Source of the DNA: a virus
Length of the DNA: 26,023 nt
IMG/VR virus record: IMGVR_UViG_3300025889_012341
Location: 1 to 26,023 of that record
Direction: 5' to 3' (one strand)
The notes beneath the pieces are model-generated. The model did no database searches. It saw nothing but the letters and a program-made list of their open reading frames with translations, and was not told the origin of the DNA. Below are positions 6,037 to 15,176 of this stretch, piece by piece. The stretch's first letter is position 1. Every line of letters starts with the position of its first letter. Position numbers and translations under genes: made by a program.

Positions 6037-6621
6037 TTATTTCCCCCAATTATGGATTGCTGTGGACATTGCCAGGGCTATTTTGGCAAAATTGTCCTGT
6101 GAAATTAGATGTTTGTGTGTGTCCATGAAGATGGGTTCTGAACAGATTGCCACAGGTTTCCCAATCCCCTTGATTGTGTTATATGCATGTTCTGTCCAGT
6201 CTGTGGACTGTGCAGGAATGGATTTATATCCACCAATGGAAATACATTTCTTCATTTCATCACAAATCATGTCTGCAAGCTGTTTCCCCTGGGATGATTG
6301 GAAATGGTGAAACATTGCACAATAGTCACCACCCCCACAATTCAGGTGAAGGGCAATATATACCTGTTTGTCATTGGGGAATAATTTGCAATATTCATTG
6401 ACCCTGTTATGTCTGTCAGAATAGTTCCCATCAGACAAGGGCATGACATGATGTCCTAGGGCCAACAACCTATTTTCCAACATCAAGGACAAATAACCTG
6501 TCCACATGGCTTCCATTTCATCCGTGTCAATTTTGCCATTTCCATTGATGTCAGAACCTGCCCCCCTGTCTGAAATTTTGGTGGGCTTTCCTGCATGTTG
6601 TCTATCAAGATATATAATCAT
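6037..6621 (-). CDS. Endolysin, N-acetylmuramoyl-L-alanine amidase (Amidase_3)
   Basis: 194 aa. It cleaves the bond between muramic acid and the stem peptide of peptidoglycan. Family residues visible: Zn ligand H9 in DRQHAG, an acidic ligand at E35 or E37, Zn ligand H92 in ALHLN, and catalytic E162 in CSEPIF. No signal peptide and no separate wall-binding domain are seen, so it relies on the holin to reach the wall. An inserted loop at 24-35 reads as a canonical EF-hand (D24, N26, N28, G29, D32, E35), implying calcium binding beside the active site. AAAGGGGAAA precedes ATG 6621. It is followed directly by the holin candidate. Confidence 0.85.
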   Translation of the reverse strand: MIIYLDRQHAGKPTKISDRGAGSDINGNGKIDTDEMEAMWTGYLSLMLENRLLALGHHVMPLSDGNYSDRHNRVNEYCKLFPNDKQVYIALHLNCGGGDYCAMFHHFQSSQGKQLADMICDEMKKCISIGGYKSIPAQSTDWTEHAYNTIKGIGKPVAICSEPIFMDTHKHLISQDNFAKIALAMSTAIHNWGK

Positions 6622-6657
6622 TCTATATTTCCCCTTTTGCTTATTCTATCACCAAAG

Positions 6658-6684
6658 TTGAATATATACACTTGAATATATACA
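6658..6684. repeat. Direct repeat upstream of the lysis genes
   Basis: TTGAATATATACA occurs at 6658-6670 and again at 6672-6684 (14-bp period). It fills most of the 64-bp gap (6622-6685) between the tail hub and endolysin genes. It may carry a promoter or regulator site for the lysis cassette; no complete -35/-10 pair is clear. Confidence 0.4.
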
Positions 6685-6685
6685 A

Positions 6686-8383
6686 TTATCGGATTCTATT
6701 GATTGTTGAATCTTCCAGGTATAACACAAAGGACCATTGATTGTCTGACCAGGATTTGGATATAACCTGACACAAATGTTTTTCCAATCCCAATGTTGTG
6801 CTGGTGAAACTGATGATATCACCAATGTCAAGGTATCCATATCTTGGGAAAGCCTTGATTTCAATCCCCACAGGACCCAAGGCCCTGACCTTGATTCTGT
6901 CTTTGGCTATCCTGATAGCTGTGTCCAAATCCCATACAAATGGACATTCAATGATTTCTTCTTTCAATCCATATTTTTGATAGCTTACAGCTGCAATGTT
7001 GTCTTGAAGAAGAAGGGGATTTTGTTTTGAAGATGGGATTGTGGGGTCTATGGTGACACTGGTTGCAAATGTATCAAATTGACCTTGATAGCAAAATTTA
7101 CAAGTTACCTTATTTACTGTAGCAATGTCAAGGGGTTGAATCCCTGTCACTACTTCAAACTGTCCACTTTCTAGAATATGGAATTGTGGTTCTAGTTTAC
7201 TACTGAAAAAATACAAGTGCATTTTGGGGGTTAGGCCAAGGGGACCCTGTACCACTTCAATGGGTAACCACTGTAGGATATTTTCTTGCAGCCAATCCCA
7301 GGCCAAAACATTAGGATCGTTGATGTACCCTGCAAATCTATAAAGATTCAAGTTATTCAGCAATCCCATCCAGGCCCCCCTATCATAAGATAGGCCAAGA
7401 CTTTCAAGGATGAACAAACAAATATCCCCTGCCCCTGACATTGACCCTGTGGAATAGGGGGCAGGGTATCCCCCTGAATCTTCATCCCAAGAAGCCCAAA
7501 AGGTTTGATCTTCGTCTAGTGCAGGTACATAGCTGTTGTCTTCAATTACACCCCCCAAGGTGTATGTGGTGTATGAATACAAGTTCCCATCAGTGTCCAG
7601 GGCTGTTCTAATTGTATTCTTGAAATTGCCCCCTGACTGGTCCCACACCCTAACTGTTGAAGCCTTCACAGGGTGATAGGCTATGATATACACTGCTGTC
7701 AATCCTATCCCTGAACCTGTGGTGTCTATAGTATACACAGGGGAAACCTGTGCTTTGTTTATAAATTCAATCCCTGTGTTGTTCACTCTGACAGGATATG
7801 TCCCAGGTGTACCAAAGACCAAAGGTGCATATTTCCCAACAGGATACTGAATCATTCTTCCAATGGCTGCAGCTCTTTGGTCCAAACCAGGAAAATTATA
7901 TACCTGAATTTCAAAACTTGAGTCCATTATTTTACTGGATGATACTGTGGTGTCATTGGACATGGAAAAGACCACATGTCCCTTGGGTTTGTCAGGGGTG
8001 CCAATTATGGGGTCTGTCACCTTCCCTGTATACAATAGAATCTTGTCTTGTTCTGTGTATGTGGTTTTCATGTTACTGGTGGGAATCATGGCCAAGGTAC
8101 AATTGGATTGTGAAAGGGTCCGACCTTGCAACCATTCAGCAACCCAATCCACATCAGGAAAGACAAGTTCCAGGTTGATGTTGTTCCCTTCCACGTTAAC
8201 CCCCGTGAAAGATGTGGATTGACTGAAATCAGGGTCAGACAATCCACCTTCATAGGTATATGTTTGATTGGTTATGGTGTCCTTGACATCCAGGACAATT
8301 GTTGAAAATCTGAATGGTTTCCCCATCCAATCCACAGTCAGCAGGAAACAAACTTGATTGTCCAAAAAATCATCATATATCAT
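6686..8383 (-). CDS. Tail hub / tip protein
   Basis: 565 aa. The protein is rich in beta structure, Gly, Thr and aromatic residues, with no membrane span. The C-terminal part (about 490-560: AIRIAKDRIKVR, PRYGYLDIGDIISF, QWSFVLYLED) has the form of the hub domains that end tail-tip proteins of siphophages. It follows the tape measure and the large Asp-box protein and precedes the lysis genes, the normal place for distal tail proteins. Its ATG overlaps the stop of the upstream gene (ATGA, 8380-8383), suggesting equimolar synthesis and assembly together. Exact role (hub, tip or receptor contact) is not resolved. Confidence 0.6.
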   Translation of the reverse strand: MIYDDFLDNQVCFLLTVDWMGKPFRFSTIVLDVKDTITNQTYTYEGGLSDPDFSQSTSFTGVNVEGNNINLELVFPDVDWVAEWLQGRTLSQSNCTLAMIPTSNMKTTYTEQDKILLYTGKVTDPIIGTPDKPKGHVVFSMSNDTTVSSSKIMDSSFEIQVYNFPGLDQRAAAIGRMIQYPVGKYAPLVFGTPGTYPVRVNNTGIEFINKAQVSPVYTIDTTGSGIGLTAVYIIAYHPVKASTVRVWDQSGGNFKNTIRTALDTDGNLYSYTTYTLGGVIEDNSYVPALDEDQTFWASWDEDSGGYPAPYSTGSMSGAGDICLFILESLGLSYDRGAWMGLLNNLNLYRFAGYINDPNVLAWDWLQENILQWLPIEVVQGPLGLTPKMHLYFFSSKLEPQFHILESGQFEVVTGIQPLDIATVNKVTCKFCYQGQFDTFATSVTIDPTIPSSKQNPLLLQDNIAAVSYQKYGLKEEIIECPFVWDLDTAIRIAKDRIKVRALGPVGIEIKAFPRYGYLDIGDIISFTSTTLGLEKHLCQVISKSWSDNQWSFVLYLEDSTINRIR

Positions 8384-11300
8384 ATAATTTCAACCAGGTT
8401 GATTGTTGCAATTCTGAATAGTTCATTTTCCAATTCTTCACCCAATACGGATTCCATAGAGATAGCCCCTTGGGTTCTTACATAGGTGTGTTCATGGTAT
8501 CGGTTAAAAAGTTGAGTGTCATAGGTGTTTTCATTCCCTACAATACTGGGAATATACACACATGGGATTTCATTCCCAAGGTGTGTCCAAATCCCCATCA
8601 TCATCATGGGCCCATCCCCATAGGCTGCCACGGGTTGGGTGCTTCCTGATGTGCTATATATCCAGTAATCAGGATTCAGGTTATAAATGTCACGGGTGTC
8701 CACAGGTTCAGTCCAGGCCACGGAAATGGTTCTTCTTCCATCACTCATTTTTCTAGAGTGAAACATGTTGTCCATTGATTCTGTGGACTGCATGTTGGGT
8801 TCATAGCTGATTGTTCTGCCCCGTTGATACTGTGGGGCTACAAAAGCAATGGAACCCCACAAAAATGTCCCTATCTGAAACCATCCTTCAAGGGTGTCCT
8901 GTGATGGGATTTTGATTGCAATTGCACGCTTTCCAATGTTGACAGTTTGGAATAGTTCTGTTGTCACTGTCACTTTGTTGGGGAATATGTTGATTGTCCC
9001 TGATGTTGGAAGGGTAGTCACATCAAAAGAATCAGTGTCAATCCTGATGATACTTCTTTTGAAATTTGTGCTAGTTGTCCACATACCTTCTGAATTTGTA
9101 GACAATTTCACCACATATTTGGTTTCACCCTGGACAATTTCTGCATACCAATCATGACATTCATTGTATTCCAAGAAGAAGGGGGTAGCTGTGGAATTGG
9201 CTTGCAAGGTAGCCCCTACCCTTTGGAACGTTCCTTGAAGACCTGTTGATGTGTCTATGGTAACCAAGTCTTTCCAGGATGTGTCCCAATACTGTATTGT
9301 GAAAGACTTGAAGTTGATTCCATTCAAGTGAATCCCCCCCACATCAGAGAATTCTAATTGTCTTTCTGTGGTGTTTTCCTTGTCAAGATAGAAGGGAATG
9401 AATTGCTGGGCTGTGGTTGTGGACTTCCATTTCAATCTTGGGGATTGTGCAACCTGGTATAACATATTTTCCACAGGGAAATCATATCTTGGTTCTGTGA
9501 AGTAAGATTCACCACCACGGGCAGGGGCTTCTTTGGCTGTCAACAATAGTCCTTTGTCTATATATGTATAGGTCCCAAAGTTAGGATATAGTCCACCCCT
9601 TAAGACTGTGTCAGGGGTTCCCAATCCACCATCCGACATCATAAATTCTGTCCAAGTAGAATTCAAGGCCCCACCAAAGACTTGGATGTGGCCCCATTGG
9701 GTTAAATTTCCTAGACCTGTGGCCTGAATTGTCAATGTCACTGTGACTTTGGTCCAAATCTTGGCCTGCAATTGATCCCAGGTTCTATAGTATACATTGA
9801 CAGTTTGTTTATTCATAAATACCACAAATTCTGTCAGGTTTGTCATATTGGTGTTGATTGTAGCCAATACCCCTGTGTTGTCCCTGATCACAAATTGACT
9901 TTGGGCAAATCTTATATTCAGGGTGTAAGCATTGGAACCACTGTCACGATTGACCAAAAATCCAATATAATTTCCTATTACTGAATTGCCTGTTGTCACC
10001 TTCATTTTGAATCTGAAGATTTGGGCTACATCATAAGGAGCCCCAACAGTGTAATATCGTGTTGTGGATGATGTGGCCAACACCAACCCTGTGGATGTTA
10101 CAGTTTGGGTCCCTGTCCCTGTGGTTGTGATGGATGTGGATGTGGATGGGACCTGATTGGCAATCCAAGTCAGAATCCATCCTAGATAGTTATATCTTTT
10201 GGGTTGTTGCTCTAGTTTGGGATAGGTGAAACTATTCCATCCCCCAAAATATAACAGGGCTATTGATTGGAATGTCCCAAGGGCTACCACAGAAAATCCT
10301 TCCCAGGTTGCAGGCTTCATCGACACCATGTTGACATTTGAATTGCAGTCAAACACGGTCCCTTCTACTGAAGAAGGTGTCAAGTGTCCTGCAATATATG
10401 TCCAGGTGGCCCCAAGGTCTGAAGACATCCAACCAATGATTTCCTGTGTTGTTGTCTTGGCTAGAATATAGACATTCCCTTCATTGTAATAGGTTGTGAC
10501 ATTGCCTTGGGTCAAATTGGAACCTGCCAAGGTTGCAAATGTATGAACACCATTTGAAACTATGACTTCACGGGCTGTTCTATATGAATCCACAGTGAAG
10601 TTCAATCCAGGTTCAGGGATTTTGATGAATACCAATTTTTGAACAGCATTGAGATAAGCAAATCCAACCTGATTTCCTGGAAGGGCTACAGCTGTGCATT
10701 CATATATCTTTTTTGATACTGTACTTGGGGACCATCCAATCCTTTGGAATGTGGACCCGTTGTCCCTTGACACAAATTGAACCACTTCATTGGAACCTGA
10801 CACCAACCCCGACAAACATACAGCATACACCACCATATCATCCACTGTCACCATAGATGTGGAAGTGATTGCATATCCTGAAGCTGATACTTCTATATCA
10901 AAAGACCCTAGGCCCCTACTATTGATTTTTGTCCAGGTGACACCATTGTCAAAAGACCTTTGAACAACCAGGTTCACCCAATCTGTTGATGTATAGTCAA
11001 AGTATGTAACCAACAAAGAACCATCCTTCAATTGTACAATTGCAGGTTTGGCCGTTTCATTGGGTGCACTTGCCAAAGCCCCTGTGAAAAATGTATTCAT
11101 CAAGGTTATAGAACCGTTCTGTTCTTGTTTATGACAAGATATGGTATACACTGAACCATTGATCAATTCACTGACACTGAATAAGGTTCCTGAAGATGTG
11201 GCCACAATATCAAAATCTTGGTAGGCTGCTGGAACACTAGCAAATAACCAATATTTGAAATCATTCAAGATGTTGTCATGGTTTCTTCCAAGATTGATTC

Positions 11301-11553
11301 CATTTTCACCCTTCCACATAAAAGAAGCATATTCCCCAGGAATCCCACCTTCAAGGGTGGTGAATGTGATGTCTTGGGTTTGGGTTCCTGCACAGGACAA
11401 CACCATGGATGTCCCTTGGGTTTGTGCAAGGGGAATCCCTGACCTGGGATTCTGTTGGGTGAAATTGGCTTGTTCTTCCCAAATCTGTTTTTTGGTCAAT
11501 GAATTGGGAATGAGAATCCCACGGATTTTCTTTGGTGTGATATTGCTTGCCAT
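8380..11553 (-). CDS. Large tail protein with sialidase-type Asp-box propeller
   Basis: 1057 aa, the largest gene here. Residues about 105-440 contain three Asp boxes (S-x-D-x-G-x-T-W/F): SFDNGVTW 200-207, SRDNGSTF 262-269 and SSDLGATW 377-384. These mark beta-propellers of the sialidase/BNR type. A following stretch (about 460-640) resembles a jelly-roll carbohydrate-binding domain, and the last 200 residues look like a tail-attachment part. It starts 1 bp after the tape-measure stop. Likely a distal tail or receptor-binding protein that contacts surface glycans. Sialidase activity cannot be claimed: I did not identify the catalytic arginine triad, and many propellers only bind. Confidence 0.65.
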   Translation of the reverse strand: MASNITPKKIRGILIPNSLTKKQIWEEQANFTQQNPRSGIPLAQTQGTSMVLSCAGTQTQDITFTTLEGGIPGEYASFMWKGENGINLGRNHDNILNDFKYWLFASVPAAYQDFDIVATSSGTLFSVSELINGSVYTISCHKQEQNGSITLMNTFFTGALASAPNETAKPAIVQLKDGSLLVTYFDYTSTDWVNLVVQRSFDNGVTWTKINSRGLGSFDIEVSASGYAITSTSMVTVDDMVVYAVCLSGLVSGSNEVVQFVSRDNGSTFQRIGWSPSTVSKKIYECTAVALPGNQVGFAYLNAVQKLVFIKIPEPGLNFTVDSYRTAREVIVSNGVHTFATLAGSNLTQGNVTTYYNEGNVYILAKTTTQEIIGWMSSDLGATWTYIAGHLTPSSVEGTVFDCNSNVNMVSMKPATWEGFSVVALGTFQSIALLYFGGWNSFTYPKLEQQPKRYNYLGWILTWIANQVPSTSTSITTTGTGTQTVTSTGLVLATSSTTRYYTVGAPYDVAQIFRFKMKVTTGNSVIGNYIGFLVNRDSGSNAYTLNIRFAQSQFVIRDNTGVLATINTNMTNLTEFVVFMNKQTVNVYYRTWDQLQAKIWTKVTVTLTIQATGLGNLTQWGHIQVFGGALNSTWTEFMMSDGGLGTPDTVLRGGLYPNFGTYTYIDKGLLLTAKEAPARGGESYFTEPRYDFPVENMLYQVAQSPRLKWKSTTTAQQFIPFYLDKENTTERQLEFSDVGGIHLNGINFKSFTIQYWDTSWKDLVTIDTSTGLQGTFQRVGATLQANSTATPFFLEYNECHDWYAEIVQGETKYVVKLSTNSEGMWTTSTNFKRSIIRIDTDSFDVTTLPTSGTINIFPNKVTVTTELFQTVNIGKRAIAIKIPSQDTLEGWFQIGTFLWGSIAFVAPQYQRGRTISYEPNMQSTESMDNMFHSRKMSDGRRTISVAWTEPVDTRDIYNLNPDYWIYSTSGSTQPVAAYGDGPMMMMGIWTHLGNEIPCVYIPSIVGNENTYDTQLFNRYHEHTYVRTQGAISMESVLGEELENELFRIATINLVEII

Positions 11554-11554
11554 G

Positions 11555-13552
11555 TTAGTATACCCTTATCCCTGTCTGTTTTGGTGCCTTGAATCCAATT
11601 TCCCTGACAAATCTTCCAAAGTGTCTGAATGGTTGGACTACTACAATATTATCCTGTTTTGGTGATGATTGCTGTAAATTCTTGATACCCTGTTCACCAC
11701 CTAACTTCCTAACCGTTCCACGGTCCAAGATGGCTTCCCCTTTCAGGACTGTGGCTGACATTTCATCAGGTGCAACCCCACCCATGTGCATTGATGGGGT
11801 GGGTGGTTTTTGGGCCATGACACTGGCTGTCTGTGCTGCCCCTGTGGCTACTGCTAGTCCTGCCATAATCCCATTCAATGGGGGTGGGTATGTCATAGCC
11901 TTGGCTATGGCTTCAGATGTGGAAAAAGCAATTTGGGCAATTGCTGAAGCTTGTTGCATAGCAAATAGACCCCCTATCACTTTGGAATTGGCTACCCCGT
12001 TGTCAATGGCAGCCTGCAAGGTTGCACTGGAAAAAGCTTCAACCCCTGACAGCAAATCAGCAGTCTGTTCTTTTTGTACTTTGGCCATGTCTTCCCGTTT
12101 CTTCTGTTCTTCTGCAAGAAGTTCCATTTTTCTTTTTTGGACTTCTGTGAAAATTGCAACATCAGCCAAATGATAATCACCTGTCATTCTTCCAATTTCT
12201 GAAATTCTTGTCAATTCTGCTTCAAAGGCTCTTTCCTTCAAGGCTTCTTCAGACATTGTGTTTTCATCAATAATTTTCTGTAATTCATCAAGGTGGGATT
12301 GTCTTTGATTCAATTGTTCATTGGCTGCCTGAATTGAATCTTCAATGGCCTTCAATCTTGCAAGTTCCTTTTGTTGGGCTTCTTCAAGTTGTCTTTGGAT
12401 TTCCAATTCTTTGGCAAGGTCTTCCTGTCTTTTCCGTTCTGCTTCTTGTCTTCTTTTGGCAGCCTGTTCCCTTCTTTTTTCCTGTTCCTTGATATTGGCT
12501 ATCTTGGTCAAGTTTTCTTCCAATTGATCAGCTTGTTTCATCAAGGAATTACTTTGTTCATATAATGTGGACAATTTTTCCTTGTCCAAGACCTGGGCTT
12601 GTTTTATGGGTTCCAATTGTTTCTTCAGGGTTGCATATTTTTCAGCCTGAATCGCTTTTTCTGCTGCTGCACTGGATGAAATGGACATAGATGATTTATT
12701 GTTTTGATCGAAAATCTTCTTTTCTGTTTCCAATTGTGTTTCCATTAAGGAAATTTGTTGTTCCCTGGATGATATGGATATCTTCAAGGCTGAAATTTGT
12801 TCATCATAGGTCCCACGGATGGAAGACCTGTGTTTTTCTGCTGTTGCTGTGGCCTGTGCTGTGGCCAAATCATAATCTGACATGGTACCTGTCATCAAAG
12901 CTAGTTGATTGTTGGATTCATTCAGTTGATTGATATAGGACCCCAATTGACTGTCAGTTTGTGATATGATGTCCTGTTGGTCCTGAATTGCTGTGGACAG
13001 GTCCTTGATTGCCTGTTCCATTTCTTCAGCTTTCTTCCTTGCTTCTTCAGCTTTCATATTGTAGGCTGTATATGCTAGGGTCAAAGCACCCAAGGCCACT
13101 GTGGCAGCCAAGACATAGGGATTCAGGGATTTGAATGTCAACAAAACACCTTCACCCACAGCAAAGACATCAGCCAAACCATCAGCAGCTTCAGCCAATT
13201 GGGGATTGACACCACGTAAAGCCAAACCCACAGAACTAAACCCCCTGTCTATGTCACCACTTTTTTCAGCAACCAAATCCAATTTTTCTTCTGCTCTTTT
13301 TGCTGAATCAGCCAATTCATCAAAATCTTTCTGTGCGTTCATTGCTGCCCTGCTTGCTGATTGGGCTGCCTTCTTACTTGCTTCAGCAGCCTTCTTGCTT
13401 GCTGATTCAGCTTGTTTCAATTGCCTGTCCAAGGCTGCCACCATCTTCTTGGCTTCTTGGTCAGTGATGTTGGGGATTTGGGATAGTTTGGACTTCAGGT
13501 CCTGGATGTTCGCTTTATAACTGATTTCTATGGATTTTTCTTCTGTGGCCAT
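11555..13552 (-). CDS. Tail tape measure protein
   Basis: 665 aa. Long Ala/Lys/Glu-rich coiled coils (about 30-95, 170-280, 340-420) flank one hydrophobic segment (about 144-164, NPYVLAATVALGALTLAY). A Gly/Ala-rich, apolar C-terminal region (about 510-600) with AIAQIAFSTSEAIAKA follows, as in many tape measures. At about 1.5 angstrom per helical residue, 665 residues imply a tail near 100 nm. It lies after the chaperone genes and before the distal tail genes, the conserved siphovirus position. The hydrophobic part may enter the host membrane during DNA injection. ATG 13552 is 2 bp after the upstream stop. Confidence 0.85.
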   Translation of the reverse strand: MATEEKSIEISYKANIQDLKSKLSQIPNITDQEAKKMVAALDRQLKQAESASKKAAEASKKAAQSASRAAMNAQKDFDELADSAKRAEEKLDLVAEKSGDIDRGFSSVGLALRGVNPQLAEAADGLADVFAVGEGVLLTFKSLNPYVLAATVALGALTLAYTAYNMKAEEARKKAEEMEQAIKDLSTAIQDQQDIISQTDSQLGSYINQLNESNNQLALMTGTMSDYDLATAQATATAEKHRSSIRGTYDEQISALKISISSREQQISLMETQLETEKKIFDQNNKSSMSISSSAAAEKAIQAEKYATLKKQLEPIKQAQVLDKEKLSTLYEQSNSLMKQADQLEENLTKIANIKEQEKRREQAAKRRQEAERKRQEDLAKELEIQRQLEEAQQKELARLKAIEDSIQAANEQLNQRQSHLDELQKIIDENTMSEEALKERAFEAELTRISEIGRMTGDYHLADVAIFTEVQKRKMELLAEEQKKREDMAKVQKEQTADLLSGVEAFSSATLQAAIDNGVANSKVIGGLFAMQQASAIAQIAFSTSEAIAKAMTYPPPLNGIMAGLAVATGAAQTASVMAQKPPTPSMHMGGVAPDEMSATVLKGEAILDRGTVRKLGGEQGIKNLQQSSPKQDNIVVVQPFRHFGRFVREIGFKAPKQTGIRVY

Positions 13553-13554
13553 TG

Positions 13555-14025
13555 TTACACCTTTTTCATCAAGTCATTGGCTAGGGCCTTGACAACATTA
13601 TTTGAATCTTTGGATTGGGGTTTCACAAGAAGTTCATTGGCAACCCTGACCCCTGTTGGTTGAATTATATCTTGTTTTTGTGCGTTCTTACTGTCTTCCC
13701 CAAACTTTATAGCCCAGGAATATGGTGCTGTATTCTTCAGGAATACAACAATGTTTCCACGGGTGTCAGCTCTAACACCCTTCACAAATTTTCTATATGA
13801 TTCCTGGGTGGTTTTTCTGAAAAAAGTTATTTTCCCATCCTTGTCAGTTCTGATGATGGGTTGTCTGACTGGCCAATCTTTGGCAGCTTCTTCTTCAATC
13901 CTGGATAGACTTTCAGACATAATTTTTTCAGCACTGGGAATCACAGTCTTCAGGAATCCCAAGAATGTGTCTGTCATATCTTGGTCTATGGAAATGGTTG
14001 CATTTCTAGAAGTATAATTGGACAT
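13555..14025 (-). CDS. Unknown tail-region protein
   Basis: 156 aa. The N-terminus resembles small neck or tail-completion proteins of the HK97 gp10 kind: a helix (TVIPSAEKIMSESLSRIEEEA), then WPVR, a beta segment with FRKTTQESYRKF, and AYSWAIKFGED near 100-110. Similarity is by pattern only. Its place, between the GT chaperone and the tape measure, is unusual for gp10-type proteins, which are normally encoded before the tail tube. The ATG touches the preceding TAA (TAAATG) behind a GGGGGGAA ribosome-binding site. Confidence 0.5.
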   Translation of the reverse strand: MSNYTSRNATISIDQDMTDTFLGFLKTVIPSAEKIMSESLSRIEEEAAKDWPVRQPIIRTDKDGKITFFRKTTQESYRKFVKGVRADTRGNIVVFLKNTAPYSWAIKFGEDSKNAQKQDIIQPTGVRVANELLVKPQSKDSNNVVKALANDLMKKV

Positions 14026-14588
14026 TTATTCCCCCCTTTGTCTTCTTATCATCATTTCCATTCTATCCCTTTTTATTCGTTCCTGTCTGTCCTTTTTCTG
14101 TTTTTCACTTTCATTGTATAGTCTGTATTCGGCTAGGACTTTGACTTGGGTTTCCTGGTCTAGAGTATAGAACCAATTGGGATGTTGATTCCACAACCTG
14201 GCAATTCTCATCACCATCAAATCAAATTGTCCCCACCGAGTTAGGAAAAATTTGCTGTGGTTTCCACCTGTTCTTCACTTGGAAGAACCTTCATCATTTC
14301 CACCAACACATTGGAACCCATGTCATAGACTTGATTTGGTGTGACACCTGCTGCCAATAGCCTGTCCAGGATTTTGAACCCATATCCCACAGGGTCCCCC
14401 TGTTCAGGTTTGTACATTGGCAGACATTTGGAATGGTCCACGGCCACACCTATAGCACCAGCACAAAGGTGGCCAAGTTGGGCCCTATTCGGTTCACTTC
14501 CCCACACTGACACAAAATCCAAACAAATGGCCATTGACTTGGGAATCACAATTTCATGTTCCCCTAACTTTTTCAAATTCAATTTCAT
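14026..14588 (-). CDS. Tail assembly chaperone GT, -1 frameshift product
   Basis: Predicted 187-aa fusion: 114 residues read from ATG 14588 to the slippery site at 14247-14253, then 73 residues in the -1 frame to the stop at 14026-14028. The downstream frame is open across the junction (FLTRWGQFDLM...) and includes ARLWNQHPNWF, typical of T domains, then a highly charged helix. In siphophages the G domain coats the tape measure and the T domain recruits tail tube subunits. The T frame has no good start of its own: only a TTG and ATGs without a clear ribosome-binding site, which fits expression by frameshifting. Confidence 0.8.
14241..14588 (-). CDS. Tail assembly chaperone G
   Basis: 115 aa, the unshifted product, ending TANFS before TAA at 14241-14243. 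It has the usual size and acidic, helical nature of gpG-like proteins and lies between the tail tube and tape-measure genes. It is expected to be made in excess over GT. AGGGG precedes the ATG; a terminator hairpin just upstream (14602-14630) would reduce its transcription relative to the tail tube gene, in line with a catalytic assembly factor absent from finished virions. Confidence 0.75.
   Translation of the reverse strand: MKLNLKKLGEHEIVIPKSMAICLDFVSVWGSEPNRAQLGHLCAGAIGVAVDHSKCLPMYKPEQGDPVGYGFKILDRLLAAGVTPNQVYDMGSNVLVEMMKVLPSEEQVETTANFS
14247..14253 (-). promoter_or_regulatory. Slippery heptamer A AAT TTT for -1 frameshifting
   Basis: On the minus strand the frame reads GCA AAT TTT TCC TAA. 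A-AAT-TTT fits the X-XXY-YYZ rule exactly, two codons before the G stop. A one-base backward slip continues TTC CTA ACT CGG into the T frame. I see no strong downstream pseudoknot; the nearby stop codon may help by slowing the ribosome. Confidence 0.8.
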
Positions 14589-14601
14589 ATTGTACCCCTA
14601 T

Positions 14602-14630
14602 AAAAAGAAAGGGGTAAAAATACCCCTTTC
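14602..14630 (-). terminator. Terminator after the tail tube gene
   Basis: Minus-strand hairpin with a perfect 10-bp stem (GAAAGGGGTA / TACCCCTTTC) and a 4-nt loop, followed by TTTTT. It lies 36 bp after the tail tube stop and just ahead of the chaperone gene, so it probably lowers downstream transcription relative to the tail tube gene. Confidence 0.8.
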
Positions 14631-14666
14631 ACAATCATTCTTTTCTAACAAAACTAACTAACGAAA

Positions 14667-15176
14667 TTACAACGGACCTGTAACAGTTGAACCACCATAA
14701 CAAGTGAAATTCAAGGTGAAACTGGATGGGTCACCTTCACTGAAATCCAATGAACAAATACATTTGCTCAATGTCACCACGTGATCAGCATCATCACCAA
14801 AATCAGTTCCTTCAGCTGTGTATTTTATGTTGATACAATGGTGTTCAATGTATGGAACCCCTGTCAATCCTGTGGAAATGTTTGCTGAATAGAATCCTGA
14901 TTTGTTGATGAAATCACGGACTGAACCTGCTTCACTTCCATCAGTGAATTGTCTGAAATGAAAGCTGAAACTTCCTGTGATTGCCTGTTCATCTTGTTTT
15001 CTTACTGCTGCAAAATTGCCACGGTCCATCACAACCAATTCAGAATATTGTTGTGGTTGTGAAAAACTGAAATTTCCATCTTCATAAGCGATGTCCAAGG
15101 TAACAGGAACCCCAGTCCCATCCAACAATGTTATGGTTCCATCTCTTTTGGTTTTTGGTACTACTGAATAAGCCAT
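14667..15176 (-). CDS. Major tail tube protein
   Basis: 169 aa. A beta-rich, acidic protein without membrane spans, of the size of siphovirus tube proteins. The ITGSFSFHFRQFTDGSE and DHVVTLSKCICSLDFSEGDPSSFTLNFTCYGG segments alternate polar and apolar residues, as in the tube beta-sandwich. It lies between the tail-terminator candidate and the G/GT chaperones, the conserved place for this gene, and is followed by a terminator, fitting high expression. It would polymerise as hexameric rings around the tape measure. Called on fold pattern and position. Confidence 0.75.
   Translation of the reverse strand: MAYSVVPKTKRDGTITLLDGTGVPVTLDIAYEDGNFSFSQPQQYSELVVMDRGNFAAVRKQDEQAITGSFSFHFRQFTDGSEAGSVRDFINKSGFYSANISTGLTGVPYIEHHCINIKYTAEGTDFGDDADHVVTLSKCICSLDFSEGDPSSFTLNFTCYGGSTVTGPL

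Noticed and set aside
5261-6698. 12-base match TATCGGATTCTA at 5261-5272 and 6687-6698
   Set aside because: Several 12-base matches are expected by chance in 26 kb; one copy is in the end of the tail hub coding sequence.
11589-12173. Long plus-strand frames opposite the tape measure and other late genes
   Set aside because: They mirror strong genes with clear family patterns and codon bias on the minus strand, and have no ribosome-binding sites.
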